From Flavobacterium sp. (lineage in GTDB: Bacteria > Bacteroidota > Bacteroidia > Flavobacteriales > Flavobacteriaceae): a stretch of 41,568 nucleotides of DNA. Shown here piece after piece: positions 7,280 to 15,825 of this stretch. The notes beneath the pieces were generated by a model. That model made no database searches and was not told where the DNA came from. It worked only from the letters and a program-made list of their open reading frames with translations. The translations under genes and the position numbers were made by a program. How positions within the stretch are numbered: position 1 is the first letter of the stretch; every line of letters begins with the position of its first letter. The stretch lies in assembly GCA_026390995.1 (NCBI GenBank), contig JAPLEX010000009.1:1-41568 (forward strand). Direction: 5' to 3'.

Positions 7280-7888
7280 CCAATACCACCAAAGCGCCAG
7301 TTGGGGGATAGAACCGATCCCAAAACCAATGGCCAACTCGGTGTAACTGTGTGCTTGCATCGCCAAGCGGGAAGAAGCCACAAAACCATTTAGAATCAAT
7401 AATAAAGCAATCCCATAGGTGAGATCAACTTGGTAATGTGCGCTCAACCCGATCACAAAACAAGTCAGGGCCGCGATTCCCATTTGGTGAATGCTGGCCT
7501 TGACGTTCATAAATAAATAGAGAAACGTCAATAGATTGCTCAGCAGTCCACCTAGCAAAAAGAAGTGTAATTCGGGCAAAGCGGCTTGGGTAATACTTTT
7601 GAACGCCAGTATATATAGCAAAATGCAGCTCAAGAACAAGGGAATTTTGCGTTGAGCAAGATTTTCCAACATCATCGAATCAGCTTTGCCCACAGTTTTC
7701 AGCCAAAAATAAAAAGCCAACGGAATAAAAATTGTGAGCAAACTCACTTGTAAACACAAGAAAAGGAGCTGAACTAAACTGTAATGCAGCGGAGAAATTG
7801 CAGCGTAAATCAAGGTTCCCATCAGCGGAATAAACAGCGGATGAAACACATAAGAAAAGACAACCAAAAAAGAGTTAGGCTTATTCAA
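7274..7888 (-). CDS. PAP2-superfamily-like integral membrane protein (degenerate motifs)
   Basis: This is a 204-residue polytopic membrane protein with about six hydrophobic helices. A weak phosphatidic acid phosphatase type 2 pattern remains: KASIH (130-134) in the place of the usual PSGH block, and SSRLAMQAHSYTE (S173, R174, H180, E184) in the place of SRx5Hx3D, with Glu where Asp is normal. Known PAP2 enzymes dephosphorylate lipid phosphates; whether this protein is still catalytic is uncertain. It starts 5 bases after the rpoN stop codon and is almost certainly co-transcribed with it. Confidence 0.6.
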   Translation of the reverse strand: MNKPNSFLVVFSYVFHPLFIPLMGTLIYAAISPLHYSLVQLLFLCLQVSLLTIFIPLAFYFWLKTVGKADSMMLENLAQRKIPLFLSCILLYILAFKSITQAALPELHFFLLGGLLSNLLTFLYLFMNVKASIHQMGIAALTCFVIGLSAHYQVDLTYGIALLLILNGFVASSRLAMQAHSYTELAIGFGIGSIPQLALWWYWL

Positions 7889-7893
7889 TTGGA

Positions 7894-9354
7894 TTATATT
7901 TTTTTGCGCAATCGGGCCACAGGAATGTCTAAAAGTTCTCTGTATTTGGCAATGGTTCGGCGGGCAATGGGATAGCCTTTTTCTTTGAGAATCTCAACCA
8001 ACTGATCGTCAGGCAGGGGCTTGCTTTTGTCTTCTTCGCGAATTACCGTTTGCAAAATATTTTTGATTTCTAAGGTAGATATTTCTTCCCCTTGGTCATT
8101 TTTCATCGCTTCTGAGAAAAACTCCTTGATCAATTTGGTACCGTAGGGTGTTTCGACATACTTGCTATTGGCCACGCGTGAAACGGTCGAAATGTCGAGC
8201 CCCACGCGGTCGGCAATGTCTTTGAGAATCATGGGCCTGATTTTGCTTTCGTCGCCTTCCAAAAAATAATGGTGTTGGTACTGCATGATGGCATTCATCG
8301 TAACCAATAAGGTCTCTTGTCGTTGTTTGATGGCGTCGATAAACCACTTGGCTGAGTCCAATTTTTGCTTGATGAATTGAACGGCTTCCTTTTGTGCTGC
8401 CGATTTTTCGCGTGCCGATTTATACGTCTGCATCATGTCTTGGTAATCTTTGGACACGTGCAAGCTAGGGGCATTTCGACCATTGAGTGTAAGTTCCAAA
8501 TCGCCATCGACAATCCGGATCATAAAATCAGGCAAGATAGTTTCGGTAATTTTTGAACTGCCTTGGTAGGATCCACCCGGTTTGGGGTTGAGGCGCTCTA
8601 TTTCGTGAATCGCTTTTTTGAGTTGCTCGGCAGTAACACCAAATTTGGCTTGGAGTTTATCGTAGTGTTTTTTGGTAAACGCCTCAAATTGTTGATCCAA
8701 AATCCCAATGGCCAATTGTATCGACTCGGCAGGCGTTTTGTGCTTGAGTTGCAGCAACAAACATTCTTGCAAGTCGCGGGCACCGATGCCGGCCGGTTCC
8801 AATTCGTGTACCAAATGCAAGATGCGTTCCACTGTTTTTTCGTCGGTGTAGATCGCTTGGGTAAAAGCCAAATCATCTACAATATCAGCCAAACTGCGTC
8901 GAATGTAGCCCATCTCGTCAATACTGCCCACCAAAAATTCGGCAATTTCTCGCTCCTCATCTGAAAGGACAAAGGTGTTGAGTTGCGCCACCAAGTCTTG
9001 GTGAAAACTCACGGCTGCCGAGAGTGGCGATTCGCGTTGGTCTTCTTCGGCGTAGTTGTTGGCTTGGAGTTTGTAATCAGGAATTTCGTCGTTGCTCAGG
9101 TAATCGTCTATACTAATGTCATCGGTATCAATATTGGACGCATCGTCATAGTCGTCAAATTCATTGGTTTCGAATTCGTCGGCCTCGTAGGTGTCTTCCT
9201 CTTCTTTCCCAGATTCGAGCGCCGGATTCTCATTCATTTCCTCCTTTAGCCGCTGCTCAAATGCTTGCGTAGGCAACTGAATTAACTTCATCAGCTGGAT
9301 TTGCTGAGGCGATAATTTTTGCGCGAGTTTAAGATGTAAATATTGTTTAATCAC
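7894..9354 (-). CDS. rpoN: RNA polymerase sigma-54 factor
   Basis: This is the alternative sigma factor that directs RNA polymerase to -24/-12 promoters and needs AAA+ activators. The 486-residue protein starts with the Gln/Leu-rich activator-interacting region (KLSPQQIQLMKLIQLP). An acidic linker rich in Asp and Glu follows at about 50-100, then the core-binding domain, then the C-terminal DNA-binding domain. The near-invariant RpoN box appears as ARRTIAKYREL at about 464-474. Start ATG 9354 gives the expected N-terminus. It lies 77 bases downstream of asnS on the same strand and directly upstream of the PAP2-like gene. No sigma-54 activator gene is visible in the window. Confidence 0.95.
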   Translation of the reverse strand: MIKQYLHLKLAQKLSPQQIQLMKLIQLPTQAFEQRLKEEMNENPALESGKEEEDTYEADEFETNEFDDYDDASNIDTDDISIDDYLSNDEIPDYKLQANNYAEEDQRESPLSAAVSFHQDLVAQLNTFVLSDEEREIAEFLVGSIDEMGYIRRSLADIVDDLAFTQAIYTDEKTVERILHLVHELEPAGIGARDLQECLLLQLKHKTPAESIQLAIGILDQQFEAFTKKHYDKLQAKFGVTAEQLKKAIHEIERLNPKPGGSYQGSSKITETILPDFMIRIVDGDLELTLNGRNAPSLHVSKDYQDMMQTYKSAREKSAAQKEAVQFIKQKLDSAKWFIDAIKQRQETLLVTMNAIMQYQHHYFLEGDESKIRPMILKDIADRVGLDISTVSRVANSKYVETPYGTKLIKEFFSEAMKNDQGEEISTLEIKNILQTVIREEDKSKPLPDDQLVEILKEKGYPIARRTIAKYRELLDIPVARLRKKI

Positions 9355-9431
9355 AGCTATTGAACGGTTTTATAAAAAGCAAGGATACTATTCAAAGGGT
9401 TAAATAACCGGTAATTGTGGCGTGGTGTCGT

Positions 9432-10865
9432 TTAGAATTCGGCGTTTTGCGGCGTTCTCGGAAACGGAATTACGTCTCGGATGTTGGTCATGCCGGTTAC
9501 AAACAAAACCAAACGTTCAAAGCCCAAACCAAAGCCCGAGTGCACGGCGGTTCCAAATCGGCGGGTATCCAAGTACCACCACAATTCTTTTTCGTCGATG
9601 CCCAACACCTTCATTTTCTCGACCAAGACGTCATAGCGTTCTTCCCGCTGCGAGCCGCCTACAATTTCGCCAATGCCCGGGAACAAGATGTCCATGGCGC
9701 GTACGGTTTTTCCGTCTTCGTTCAATCGCATATAAAACGCCTTGATGTTGGCCGGGTAATCGTATAAAATTACCGGACACTTGAAGTGTTTTTCCACCAA
9801 AAAACGTTCGTGCTCCGATTGCAAATCGGCACCCCATTCTTCGATGATGTAATTGAATTTTTTGTTTTTATTCGGTTTCGAATTCTTTAAAATATCAATG
9901 GCTTCGGTATAGGAAACGCGTTTAAAGTTGTTTTCCAACACAAAGTTGAGTTTGTCCAACAAGTTCATTTCGCTGCGTTCGGCTTGTGGTTTTACTTTTT
10001 CTTCGTCGATCAATCGGCCTTCCAAGAATTTCAAATCATCGGCACAATGAGCGAGTGTATATTTGATCACATATTGGATAAAATCTTCGGCCAAGTCCAT
10101 GTTGTCGTTCAAATCATTGAAGGCCACTTCGGGTTCAATCATCCAAAACTCGGCCAAATGGCGCGAAGTATTCGAGTTCTCTGCACGGAAGGTAGGACCA
10201 AATGTATAGACTTGCCCCAAGGCCATGGCAAAGGTTTCGGCTTCCAATTGCCCCGACACGGTCAGGTTGGTTTCTTTGCCAAAAAAATCTTCTTTGTAGT
10301 TTACTTTGCCGTCTTCGTCGCGTGGAGTTCCGTCAAACGGAAGGGCAGTCACTTTAAACATTTCGCCTGCGCCTTCGGCATCCGAACCCGTAATAATGGG
10401 CGTATTCACATATACAAATCCGCGTTCTTGAAAATAGTGGTGCACGGCAAATGACAACACCGATCGCACGCGCATTATGGCGCCAAAGGCATTGGTACGC
10501 ACGCGTAAATGGGCGTTTTCTCGCAAAAATTCTAAGGAATGTTTTTTGGGTTGCATCGGGAATTTCTCGGCATCGGAGTCGCCCAAGATTTCCAAGTGTG
10601 TGGCTTGCACCTCGTATTTTTGTCCCGCTCCTTGGCTTTCTACCAAATTTCCAGTAATGCTCAAGGCAGCGCCAGTAGTAATGCGTTTCAGGGTGGCTTC
10701 GGGGGTATTTTCAAAATCGACCACACACTGAATATTGTGTAAGGTTGAACCGTCGTTCAATGCAATAAATTGATTGTTTCGAAAGGTGCGCACCCAACCT
10801 TTTACGGTAATGTTGGTTTGGGTTTGGGTACTTTGCAGTAAGTCTTTAACTTTTACTGTTTTCAT
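9432..10865 (-). CDS. asnS: Asparaginyl-tRNA synthetase
   Basis: This class IIb aminoacyl-tRNA synthetase charges tRNA-Asn. The 477-residue product has an N-terminal OB-fold anticodon-binding domain (about 1-110, containing [20 protein letters not shown]). The catalytic domain has motif 2 in [20 protein letters not shown] and motif 3 in [20 protein letters not shown], followed by DVIPFPRTP. The Asn-type motif wording separates it from AspS and LysS. I chose ATG 10865 ([11 protein letters not shown]); a longer frame upstream would start in the promoter region. A -7 box lies at 10919-10926, and a 12-bp direct repeat flanks the leader. It probably heads an asnS-rpoN-PAP2-like operon. Confidence 0.96.
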   Translation of the reverse strand: MKTVKVKDLLQSTQTQTNITVKGWVRTFRNNQFIALNDGSTLHNIQCVVDFENTPEATLKRITTGAALSITGNLVESQGAGQKYEVQATHLEILGDSDAEKFPMQPKKHSLEFLRENAHLRVRTNAFGAIMRVRSVLSFAVHHYFQERGFVYVNTPIITGSDAEGAGEMFKVTALPFDGTPRDEDGKVNYKEDFFGKETNLTVSGQLEAETFAMALGQVYTFGPTFRAENSNTSRHLAEFWMIEPEVAFNDLNDNMDLAEDFIQYVIKYTLAHCADDLKFLEGRLIDEEKVKPQAERSEMNLLDKLNFVLENNFKRVSYTEAIDILKNSKPNKNKKFNYIIEEWGADLQSEHERFLVEKHFKCPVILYDYPANIKAFYMRLNEDGKTVRAMDILFPGIGEIVGGSQREERYDVLVEKMKVLGIDEKELWWYLDTRRFGTAVHSGFGLGFERLVLFVTGMTNIRDVIPFPRTPQNAEF

Positions 10866-10880
10866 AAATGTGCTTCTAAA

Positions 10881-10920
10881 AGGTGTGTTGCATTCCCACG
10901 CATTGGCGAGGTGTGTTGCA
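10881..10920. repeat. 12-bp direct repeat in the asnS leader
   Basis: AGGTGTGTTGCA occurs at 10881-10892 and again at 10909-10920, 28 bases apart. The second copy overlaps the first bases of the asnS -7 box, so the pair could be an operator; this is inference only. Confidence 0.45.
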
Positions 10921-10926
10921 AATATA
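10919..10926 (-). promoter_or_regulatory. Candidate -7 box for asnS
   Basis: The minus strand reads TATATTTG, matching TAnnTTTG, 53 bases before the asnS ATG. A well-spaced TTG -33 element is not evident. Confidence 0.5.
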
Positions 10927-10976
10927 AGGCAATTGTTGTTATTTTTTGGGAGCAATTTCCCGCTGTTCGGCTGTAT

Positions 10977-10998
10977 CTTTTGGCTTGGCCGCCAAAAG
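10977..10998. repeat. Inverted repeat downstream of the RND gene
   Basis: CTTTTGGC (10977-10984) and GCCAAAAG (10991-10998) form an 8-bp stem with a 6-base loop, 21 bases past the stop codon of the RND gene. No T run follows on the minus strand, so a terminator role is only possible. Confidence 0.35.
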
Positions 10999-11018
10999 GA
11001 TGTCGCCTGCCATCGGGG

Positions 11019-13370
11019 CTATTTTCGTTTCCTTTTGAACGTGTCTTTTTCAAAGCTCAACACCAAGGCCGGGAGCACCAACAAATTGGCAAACATGGCA
11101 AAAAGCAAGGTGCACGAAATCAATCCGCCCAAGGCAATGGTTCCGCTAAAGCTCGACAATGTAAAAATAGCAAAACCAAAAATCAAGACCACCGAGGTAT
11201 AAAACGTACTGATGCCGGTTTCGCGTAGGGCACTCATCACGGATTTATTCACATTTCCATGGTTGCGCTGCAAATCGTGTCGAAACTTGGCCATGAACTG
11301 AATTGCATTATCCACCGAGATCCCAAAGGCGATACTAAACACCAAGATCGTTGAAGGTTTCAGCGGAATGCCCATATACCCCATTAAACCTGAGGTTATA
11401 CACAACGGCAGCACATTGGTGATCACCGAGGCCAACACCATTTTTACCGAACGGAATAAATAGGCCATCAGTCCGGCAATTAGTAATATGGCAAAGATCA
11501 AGGATTCGATGAGGTTGTCTATCAAGTAACTTGTCCCTTTCTGAAACACCAGGGCTTTTCCGGTAAGCGTTACTGTATAGCGTTCGGCAGGAAAAATCTT
11601 GTCAATTTTGGTTTGCAATTGCTGCTCAATTTTGGCCATTTCGCCGGTTCCAATGTCTTTCATGTAGGTGGTAATGCGCGCATAACGGCCGCTGGCATCT
11701 ACATAACTTTTCATCAAATTGTCTTTGGTGTTTTTCTTCGCATTTTTTGCATACGACAAAATGAAGGCCTGTTCTTGTGCTGTAGGCAACTCGTAATAGG
11801 CGGGATTGCCATTGTAATAGGCTTGTTTGGAGTACTTAATTAAGTTCACTACAGAAACGGGCTTAGACAATTCGGGAATCTGTTCGATGGTTTCCTGCAA
11901 TTCGTTCATGCGTTTGAGTGTCGATAATTTCATGACGCCTTTTTTGTGCTTGGTGTCAATCATGATCTCCAAAGGCATCACGCCACTGAACTCTTTTTCG
12001 TAAAACAAAATGTCTTTAAAAAACGAAGCGCTTTTGGGCATTTCGCCAATTAAACTGCCGGATACTTTCATTTGGGTTACGCCCACCACACTAAAAATCA
12101 ACAAAAGCGCATAAATCACATAAATGCGGCTGCGGTGATTTTGCACCTGAAGTTCTACCCAATCCAATAGCGTAGAAATGTAGTTTTTACTCAAGTGATA
12201 CAAGTGTTTCTCTTTGGGCATAGGCATGAAACTGTAGATGATGGGCACCACCAACAGCGTGAGTAAATACACCGTAATCACATTGATCGAAGTGACCAAA
12301 CCAAACTCGTACAACAAATCGTTTCCAGTAATCATAAACGTAGCAAACCCGGCCGCCGTAGTCAAATTGGTCATTAACGTAGATACCCCAATTTTGGAAA
12401 TCACGCGCTGCAAGGCCTTGGCTTGGTTTTTATGGTTCTTGATTTCTTGCTGGTATTTGTTGATCAAGAAAATGCAATTCGTAATTCCAATCACAATAAT
12501 CAAAGGCGGAATAATAGCCGTGAGGATGGTGATTTTGTAGTGAAATAACCCGAGTGTGCCAAAGGACCACATGACACCCACTAGTAAAATACAAATCGAG
12601 ATAAAAGTGGCGCGGTAGGAACGGAAAAACAAAAAGAAAATCAAGGAGGTAATGAGCAAGGCAGCGCCAATAAATAGACCAATTTCGCCCTTCATATTTT
12701 CGGCGTTGATGGTGCGAATGTAGGGCATACCCGACACGCGTAAATCCATGCCAGTTGTTTTTTCAAAGGCGTCAATTTTGGGCACTAACTCTTGTACAAT
12801 AAAGGTTTTGCGTCCAGCTGTATTGACTACATTTTTCTTTAAATAAACTGCCGCCCGAATAGAGCCGGTGGTTTTGTTAAATAACAATCCTTCGTAAAAG
12901 GGCAGTTCGTGAAACAATTGGTAGCGTAGGCCTTTCAGGTAGGAAGGATTATTGGTTTGCGTAGGATCTACAAAAGAAACCAGGTCAAATTTTTGGGAAA
13001 TGGTGTCTTTGTGAATTTTTTTCAAGTCGTTAATCGATACGACCAATTCTACCGCAGTTGATTTTTTTAAACCGGTCATCAACTCGTTCCAAGCTGCAAA
13101 ATTTTTAGGAGTAAAAAATGAAGGATCTTTAAACCCAATTACTATCAGATTTCCCTCCTCGCCAAAGGTGTGTAAAAATTGCTCGTATTGTTGGTTGGCC
13201 GGATGGTCTTTGGGAAGCAAATTGGCCTCGGTATAGGTCATAGCCAAGTTCTTCCATTGCAAACCCAAAAACAAGGTGAGCGCAGCAATAATCACCAAAA
13301 TGGCAATTCTGTTTTTAAGAATTATGCGGGCTAATTTTTCCCAAAAACCGACTTTTACTGCTTTTTTCAT
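11019..13370 (-). CDS. RND-superfamily exporter (MMPL/HAE3-type)
   Basis: This is a 783-residue inner-membrane transporter of the resistance-nodulation-division superfamily, in the hydrophobe/amphiphile exporter-3 or MMPL-like branch. It has the duplicated layout: one N-terminal helix (about 20-40), a large periplasmic loop, five helices (about 225-390), then a second helix-loop-five-helix repeat. In the second half the helix-4 motif GISVDNAIQFMAKFRHD carries the Asp expected for proton coupling. The first-half equivalent GITNCIFLINKYQQE lacks it. Homologues move lipids or hydrophobic compounds; the substrate here is unknown. No membrane-fusion protein or TolC gene is adjacent, as usual for this branch. 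It is divergent from the antiporter gene. Confidence 0.85.
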   Translation of the reverse strand: MKKAVKVGFWEKLARIILKNRIAILVIIAALTLFLGLQWKNLAMTYTEANLLPKDHPANQQYEQFLHTFGEEGNLIVIGFKDPSFFTPKNFAAWNELMTGLKKSTAVELVVSINDLKKIHKDTISQKFDLVSFVDPTQTNNPSYLKGLRYQLFHELPFYEGLLFNKTTGSIRAAVYLKKNVVNTAGRKTFIVQELVPKIDAFEKTTGMDLRVSGMPYIRTINAENMKGEIGLFIGAALLITSLIFFLFFRSYRATFISICILLVGVMWSFGTLGLFHYKITILTAIIPPLIIVIGITNCIFLINKYQQEIKNHKNQAKALQRVISKIGVSTLMTNLTTAAGFATFMITGNDLLYEFGLVTSINVITVYLLTLLVVPIIYSFMPMPKEKHLYHLSKNYISTLLDWVELQVQNHRSRIYVIYALLLIFSVVGVTQMKVSGSLIGEMPKSASFFKDILFYEKEFSGVMPLEIMIDTKHKKGVMKLSTLKRMNELQETIEQIPELSKPVSVVNLIKYSKQAYYNGNPAYYELPTAQEQAFILSYAKNAKKNTKDNLMKSYVDASGRYARITTYMKDIGTGEMAKIEQQLQTKIDKIFPAERYTVTLTGKALVFQKGTSYLIDNLIESLIFAILLIAGLMAYLFRSVKMVLASVITNVLPLCITSGLMGYMGIPLKPSTILVFSIAFGISVDNAIQFMAKFRHDLQRNHGNVNKSVMSALRETGISTFYTSVVLIFGFAIFTLSSFSGTIALGGLISCTLLFAMFANLLVLPALVLSFEKDTFKRKRK

Positions 13371-13390
13371 GAAACGTTTAAAAATGCATG

Positions 13391-13398
13391 CAAATGTA
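13391..13398 (-). promoter_or_regulatory. Candidate -7 box for the RND exporter
   Basis: The minus strand reads TACATTTG (TAnnTTTG consensus), 20 bases before the ATG at 13370. Confidence 0.45.
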
Positions 13399-13508
13399 GG
13401 TAAAGCAAGGGAAATTTAAATATACGCAACGCATATTTATTCAAAATTTCAAGTAGTTTATGGGTGGTATTAAATTTAGGTTATGCCTTATACTTAGCAC
13501 ATAATTTA

Positions 13509-13516
13509 TATATTTG
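13509..13516 (+). promoter_or_regulatory. Candidate -7 box for the CPA2 antiporter
   Basis: TATATTTG matches the Flavobacterium -7 consensus 38 bases upstream of the ATG at 13555. The -33 region is poorly conserved. Confidence 0.45.
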
Positions 13517-13554
13517 ATTTCTGATATTTAGCCCTAATTTGATTTGCGTGTTTC

Positions 13555-15825
13555 ATGAAACGATTTAAGAACTCCATTTTCTATTTTTTAATAACCGGTG
13601 GGTTTTCGGTGCTTATTTATTGGATATTAATTCAAGGAAAAGTGCTCGAAATGGGCCGTAAAATTGTGGTGATCACTTCTAAGAACACCCAATGGTCGGA
13701 GTTTTTATTGTCTATGGAACACAACCTCAAGCATCCACTGGCCATTTTATTGGGGCAAATTATCACCATTATAGTCGTGGCACGTTTTTTTGGTTGGATG
13801 TTTCGCAAAATAGGACAACCCACTGTAATTGGCGAAATTATTGCCGGAATTGTATTAGGACCCTCTTTGTTAGGCATGTATTTCCCCGAATTTTCGGCCG
13901 CGCTTTTCCCCCTTGATTCCTTAGGAAATTTACAGTTCTTGAGCCAAATAGGCCTCATTTTATTCATGTTTGTCATTGGCATGGAGCTCGACTTAAAAGT
14001 CCTCAAAAATAAAGCCAACGACGCGGTGGTCATCAGCCACGCCAGCATTGTAATTCCTTTTGCCTTGGGCGTCGGATTGGCGTATTATATTTATTACCGT
14101 TTTGCCCCTGTGGGTGTCGAATTTTTATCGTTTAGTTTATTCATGGGAATTGCCATGAGCATTACGGCTTTTCCGGTATTGGCGCGCATCGTGCAAGAAC
14201 GCGGGATACACAAAACCCGTTTGGGTACCATTGTAATTACCTGCGCCGCTGCCGACGACATTACCGCCTGGTGTTTATTGGCCGCGGTAATAGCCATTGT
14301 AAAAGCGGGCTCGTTTGTGAGCTCTTTGTATGTGATTGGCATGGCCGCAGGCTATGTGTTGATTATGCTTTTGGTTGTAAAACCGTTTTTAAAACGTATC
14401 GGGGATTTGTATGGCAGCAAATCAAAATTAAATAAACCGGTAGTAGCCATTTTTTTTCTCACGCTAATTTTATCGGCCTATACTACCGAAATCATAGGAA
14501 TTCACGCCTTGTTTGGCGCCTTCATGACGGGTGCAATCATGCCGGATATTGCCAAGTTTCGCGCCATTTTTATTGATAAAGTAGAAGACGTAGCTGTGAT
14601 CTTGTTGCTGCCTCTGTTTTTTGTTTTCACCGGATTGCGCACCCAAATTGGCTTAATCAACGACCCGTTTTTATGGAAAGTAACCGGCTGTATTATTGGT
14701 GTGGCGGTAGTTGGAAAGTTTATAGGAAGCGCCTTAGCGGCAAAATTTGTAGGACAAAATTGGCGAGACAGCCTTACGATTGGCGCACTCATGAACACCC
14801 GAGGCTTAATGGAGTTGGTGGTGTTAAATATTGGGTATGATTTGGGTGTGCTCACTTCGGAGGTATTTACCATGATGGTAATTATGGCCTTGGTTACCAC
14901 CTTCATGACGGGACCTGCGCTTGATATTATCAATTTTATATTCAAAACCAAAGATGTTTCGCCAGCCGAGGAAAAATCTGGAAATTCCAAATACCGAATT
15001 TTGGTTGCGTTTGGCAACAGCGAAAAAGCAAAGGGCTTGCTGCGTATTGCTTCAAGTTTGTCGGGCAAGCCTAAAGGCGAAGCGAGCATTACAGCCATGC
15101 ATTTATCTCTGAGTGACGAGTTGCATTCTTTTAATATGGAAGAGTATGAAAAAATGCGTTTTGCACCCGTTTTAGAGGAAGCAAAAAATCTTAAGCAAGA
15201 AATCAATACCTTTTTTAAAGCCACTGTCGATGTAGAAACAGACATCACGGAGATTGCCGAAGAAGGACATTACGATTTGCTTTTAGTGGGCTTAGGGAAA
15301 TCAATCTTTGATGGAACTTTGTTGGGAAAAGTGCTTGGTTTTACCACCCGCATCATCAATCCCGATCGTTTGATTGATAAATTTACGGGCAAAGAAGGCT
15401 TGTTTGAAAACTCTCCGTTTGACGAACGCACCCGTCAAATTATCACCCGAACACAAATGCCGTTGGGTATTTTTATTGATAAAAACCTGCAAAAAGTAGA
15501 CCGTGTATTGGTGCCTATTTTTAGCGCTGAGGATACGTTTTTGATCGATTTTTGTCAAAAATTAATAAGCAACAACGATTCCAAAGTAGCTGTATTGGCG
15601 AGTAATGCCATTGTGCAAAGTAACTTTTTATTGGAGAGTGCTTTGTCAACCTTAGAACAAGAATATCCGGCTCATTTAAGTTTGATGAACGAACGAATCT
15701 TGGACAAAGAATTTTTAGGCAAGCAGGATTTGTTGGTAATTAGCTTAGACAGTTGGAAAAAATTGGTCGCCTCGCAAAGCACTTGGCTCAGTAATATTCC
15801 GTCGGTGCTCATCATCAAGCCTTAA
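13555..15825 (+). CDS. CPA2-family cation:proton antiporter with C-terminal Usp-like domain
   Basis: This is a monovalent cation:proton antiporter of the KefB/GerN-like CPA2 family in the inner membrane. The 756 residues comprise about 13 membrane helices up to residue 470. They contain GQPTVIGEIIAGIVLGPSLLG, FVIGMELDLKVLK, the transport-site region ITCAAADDITAWCLLA (paired acidic residues DD in the unwound helix) and MNTRGLMELVVLNIGYDLG. The soluble C-terminal half begins YRILVAFGNSEKAKGLLRIAS and has the alternating pattern of universal stress protein-like domains, probably regulatory. KefB-type RCK/TrkA-N sequences are absent. The gene ends convergently with the DUF5686 gene, overlapping it by 4 bases. 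Confidence 0.88.
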   Translation: MKRFKNSIFYFLITGGFSVLIYWILIQGKVLEMGRKIVVITSKNTQWSEFLLSMEHNLKHPLAILLGQIITIIVVARFFGWMFRKIGQPTVIGEIIAGIVLGPSLLGMYFPEFSAALFPLDSLGNLQFLSQIGLILFMFVIGMELDLKVLKNKANDAVVISHASIVIPFALGVGLAYYIYYRFAPVGVEFLSFSLFMGIAMSITAFPVLARIVQERGIHKTRLGTIVITCAAADDITAWCLLAAVIAIVKAGSFVSSLYVIGMAAGYVLIMLLVVKPFLKRIGDLYGSKSKLNKPVVAIFFLTLILSAYTTEIIGIHALFGAFMTGAIMPDIAKFRAIFIDKVEDVAVILLLPLFFVFTGLRTQIGLINDPFLWKVTGCIIGVAVVGKFIGSALAAKFVGQNWRDSLTIGALMNTRGLMELVVLNIGYDLGVLTSEVFTMMVIMALVTTFMTGPALDIINFIFKTKDVSPAEEKSGNSKYRILVAFGNSEKAKGLLRIASSLSGKPKGEASITAMHLSLSDELHSFNMEEYEKMRFAPVLEEAKNLKQEINTFFKATVDVETDITEIAEEGHYDLLLVGLGKSIFDGTLLGKVLGFTTRIINPDRLIDKFTGKEGLFENSPFDERTRQIITRTQMPLGIFIDKNLQKVDRVLVPIFSAEDTFLIDFCQKLISNNDSKVAVLASNAIVQSNFLLESALSTLEQEYPAHLSLMNERILDKEFLGKQDLLVISLDSWKKLVASQSTWLSNIPSVLIIKP

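Noticed and set aside
9984..10454. 156-codon open frame antisense to asnS
   Set aside because: It is aromatic-rich with no recognisable domain and lies wholly inside the conserved synthetase gene.
14502..15248. Long open frame (248 codons) antisense to the CPA2 antiporter gene
   Set aside because: Its product has no family-like motifs, and the sense frame is a clear full-length antiporter; it is a shadow of codon bias.
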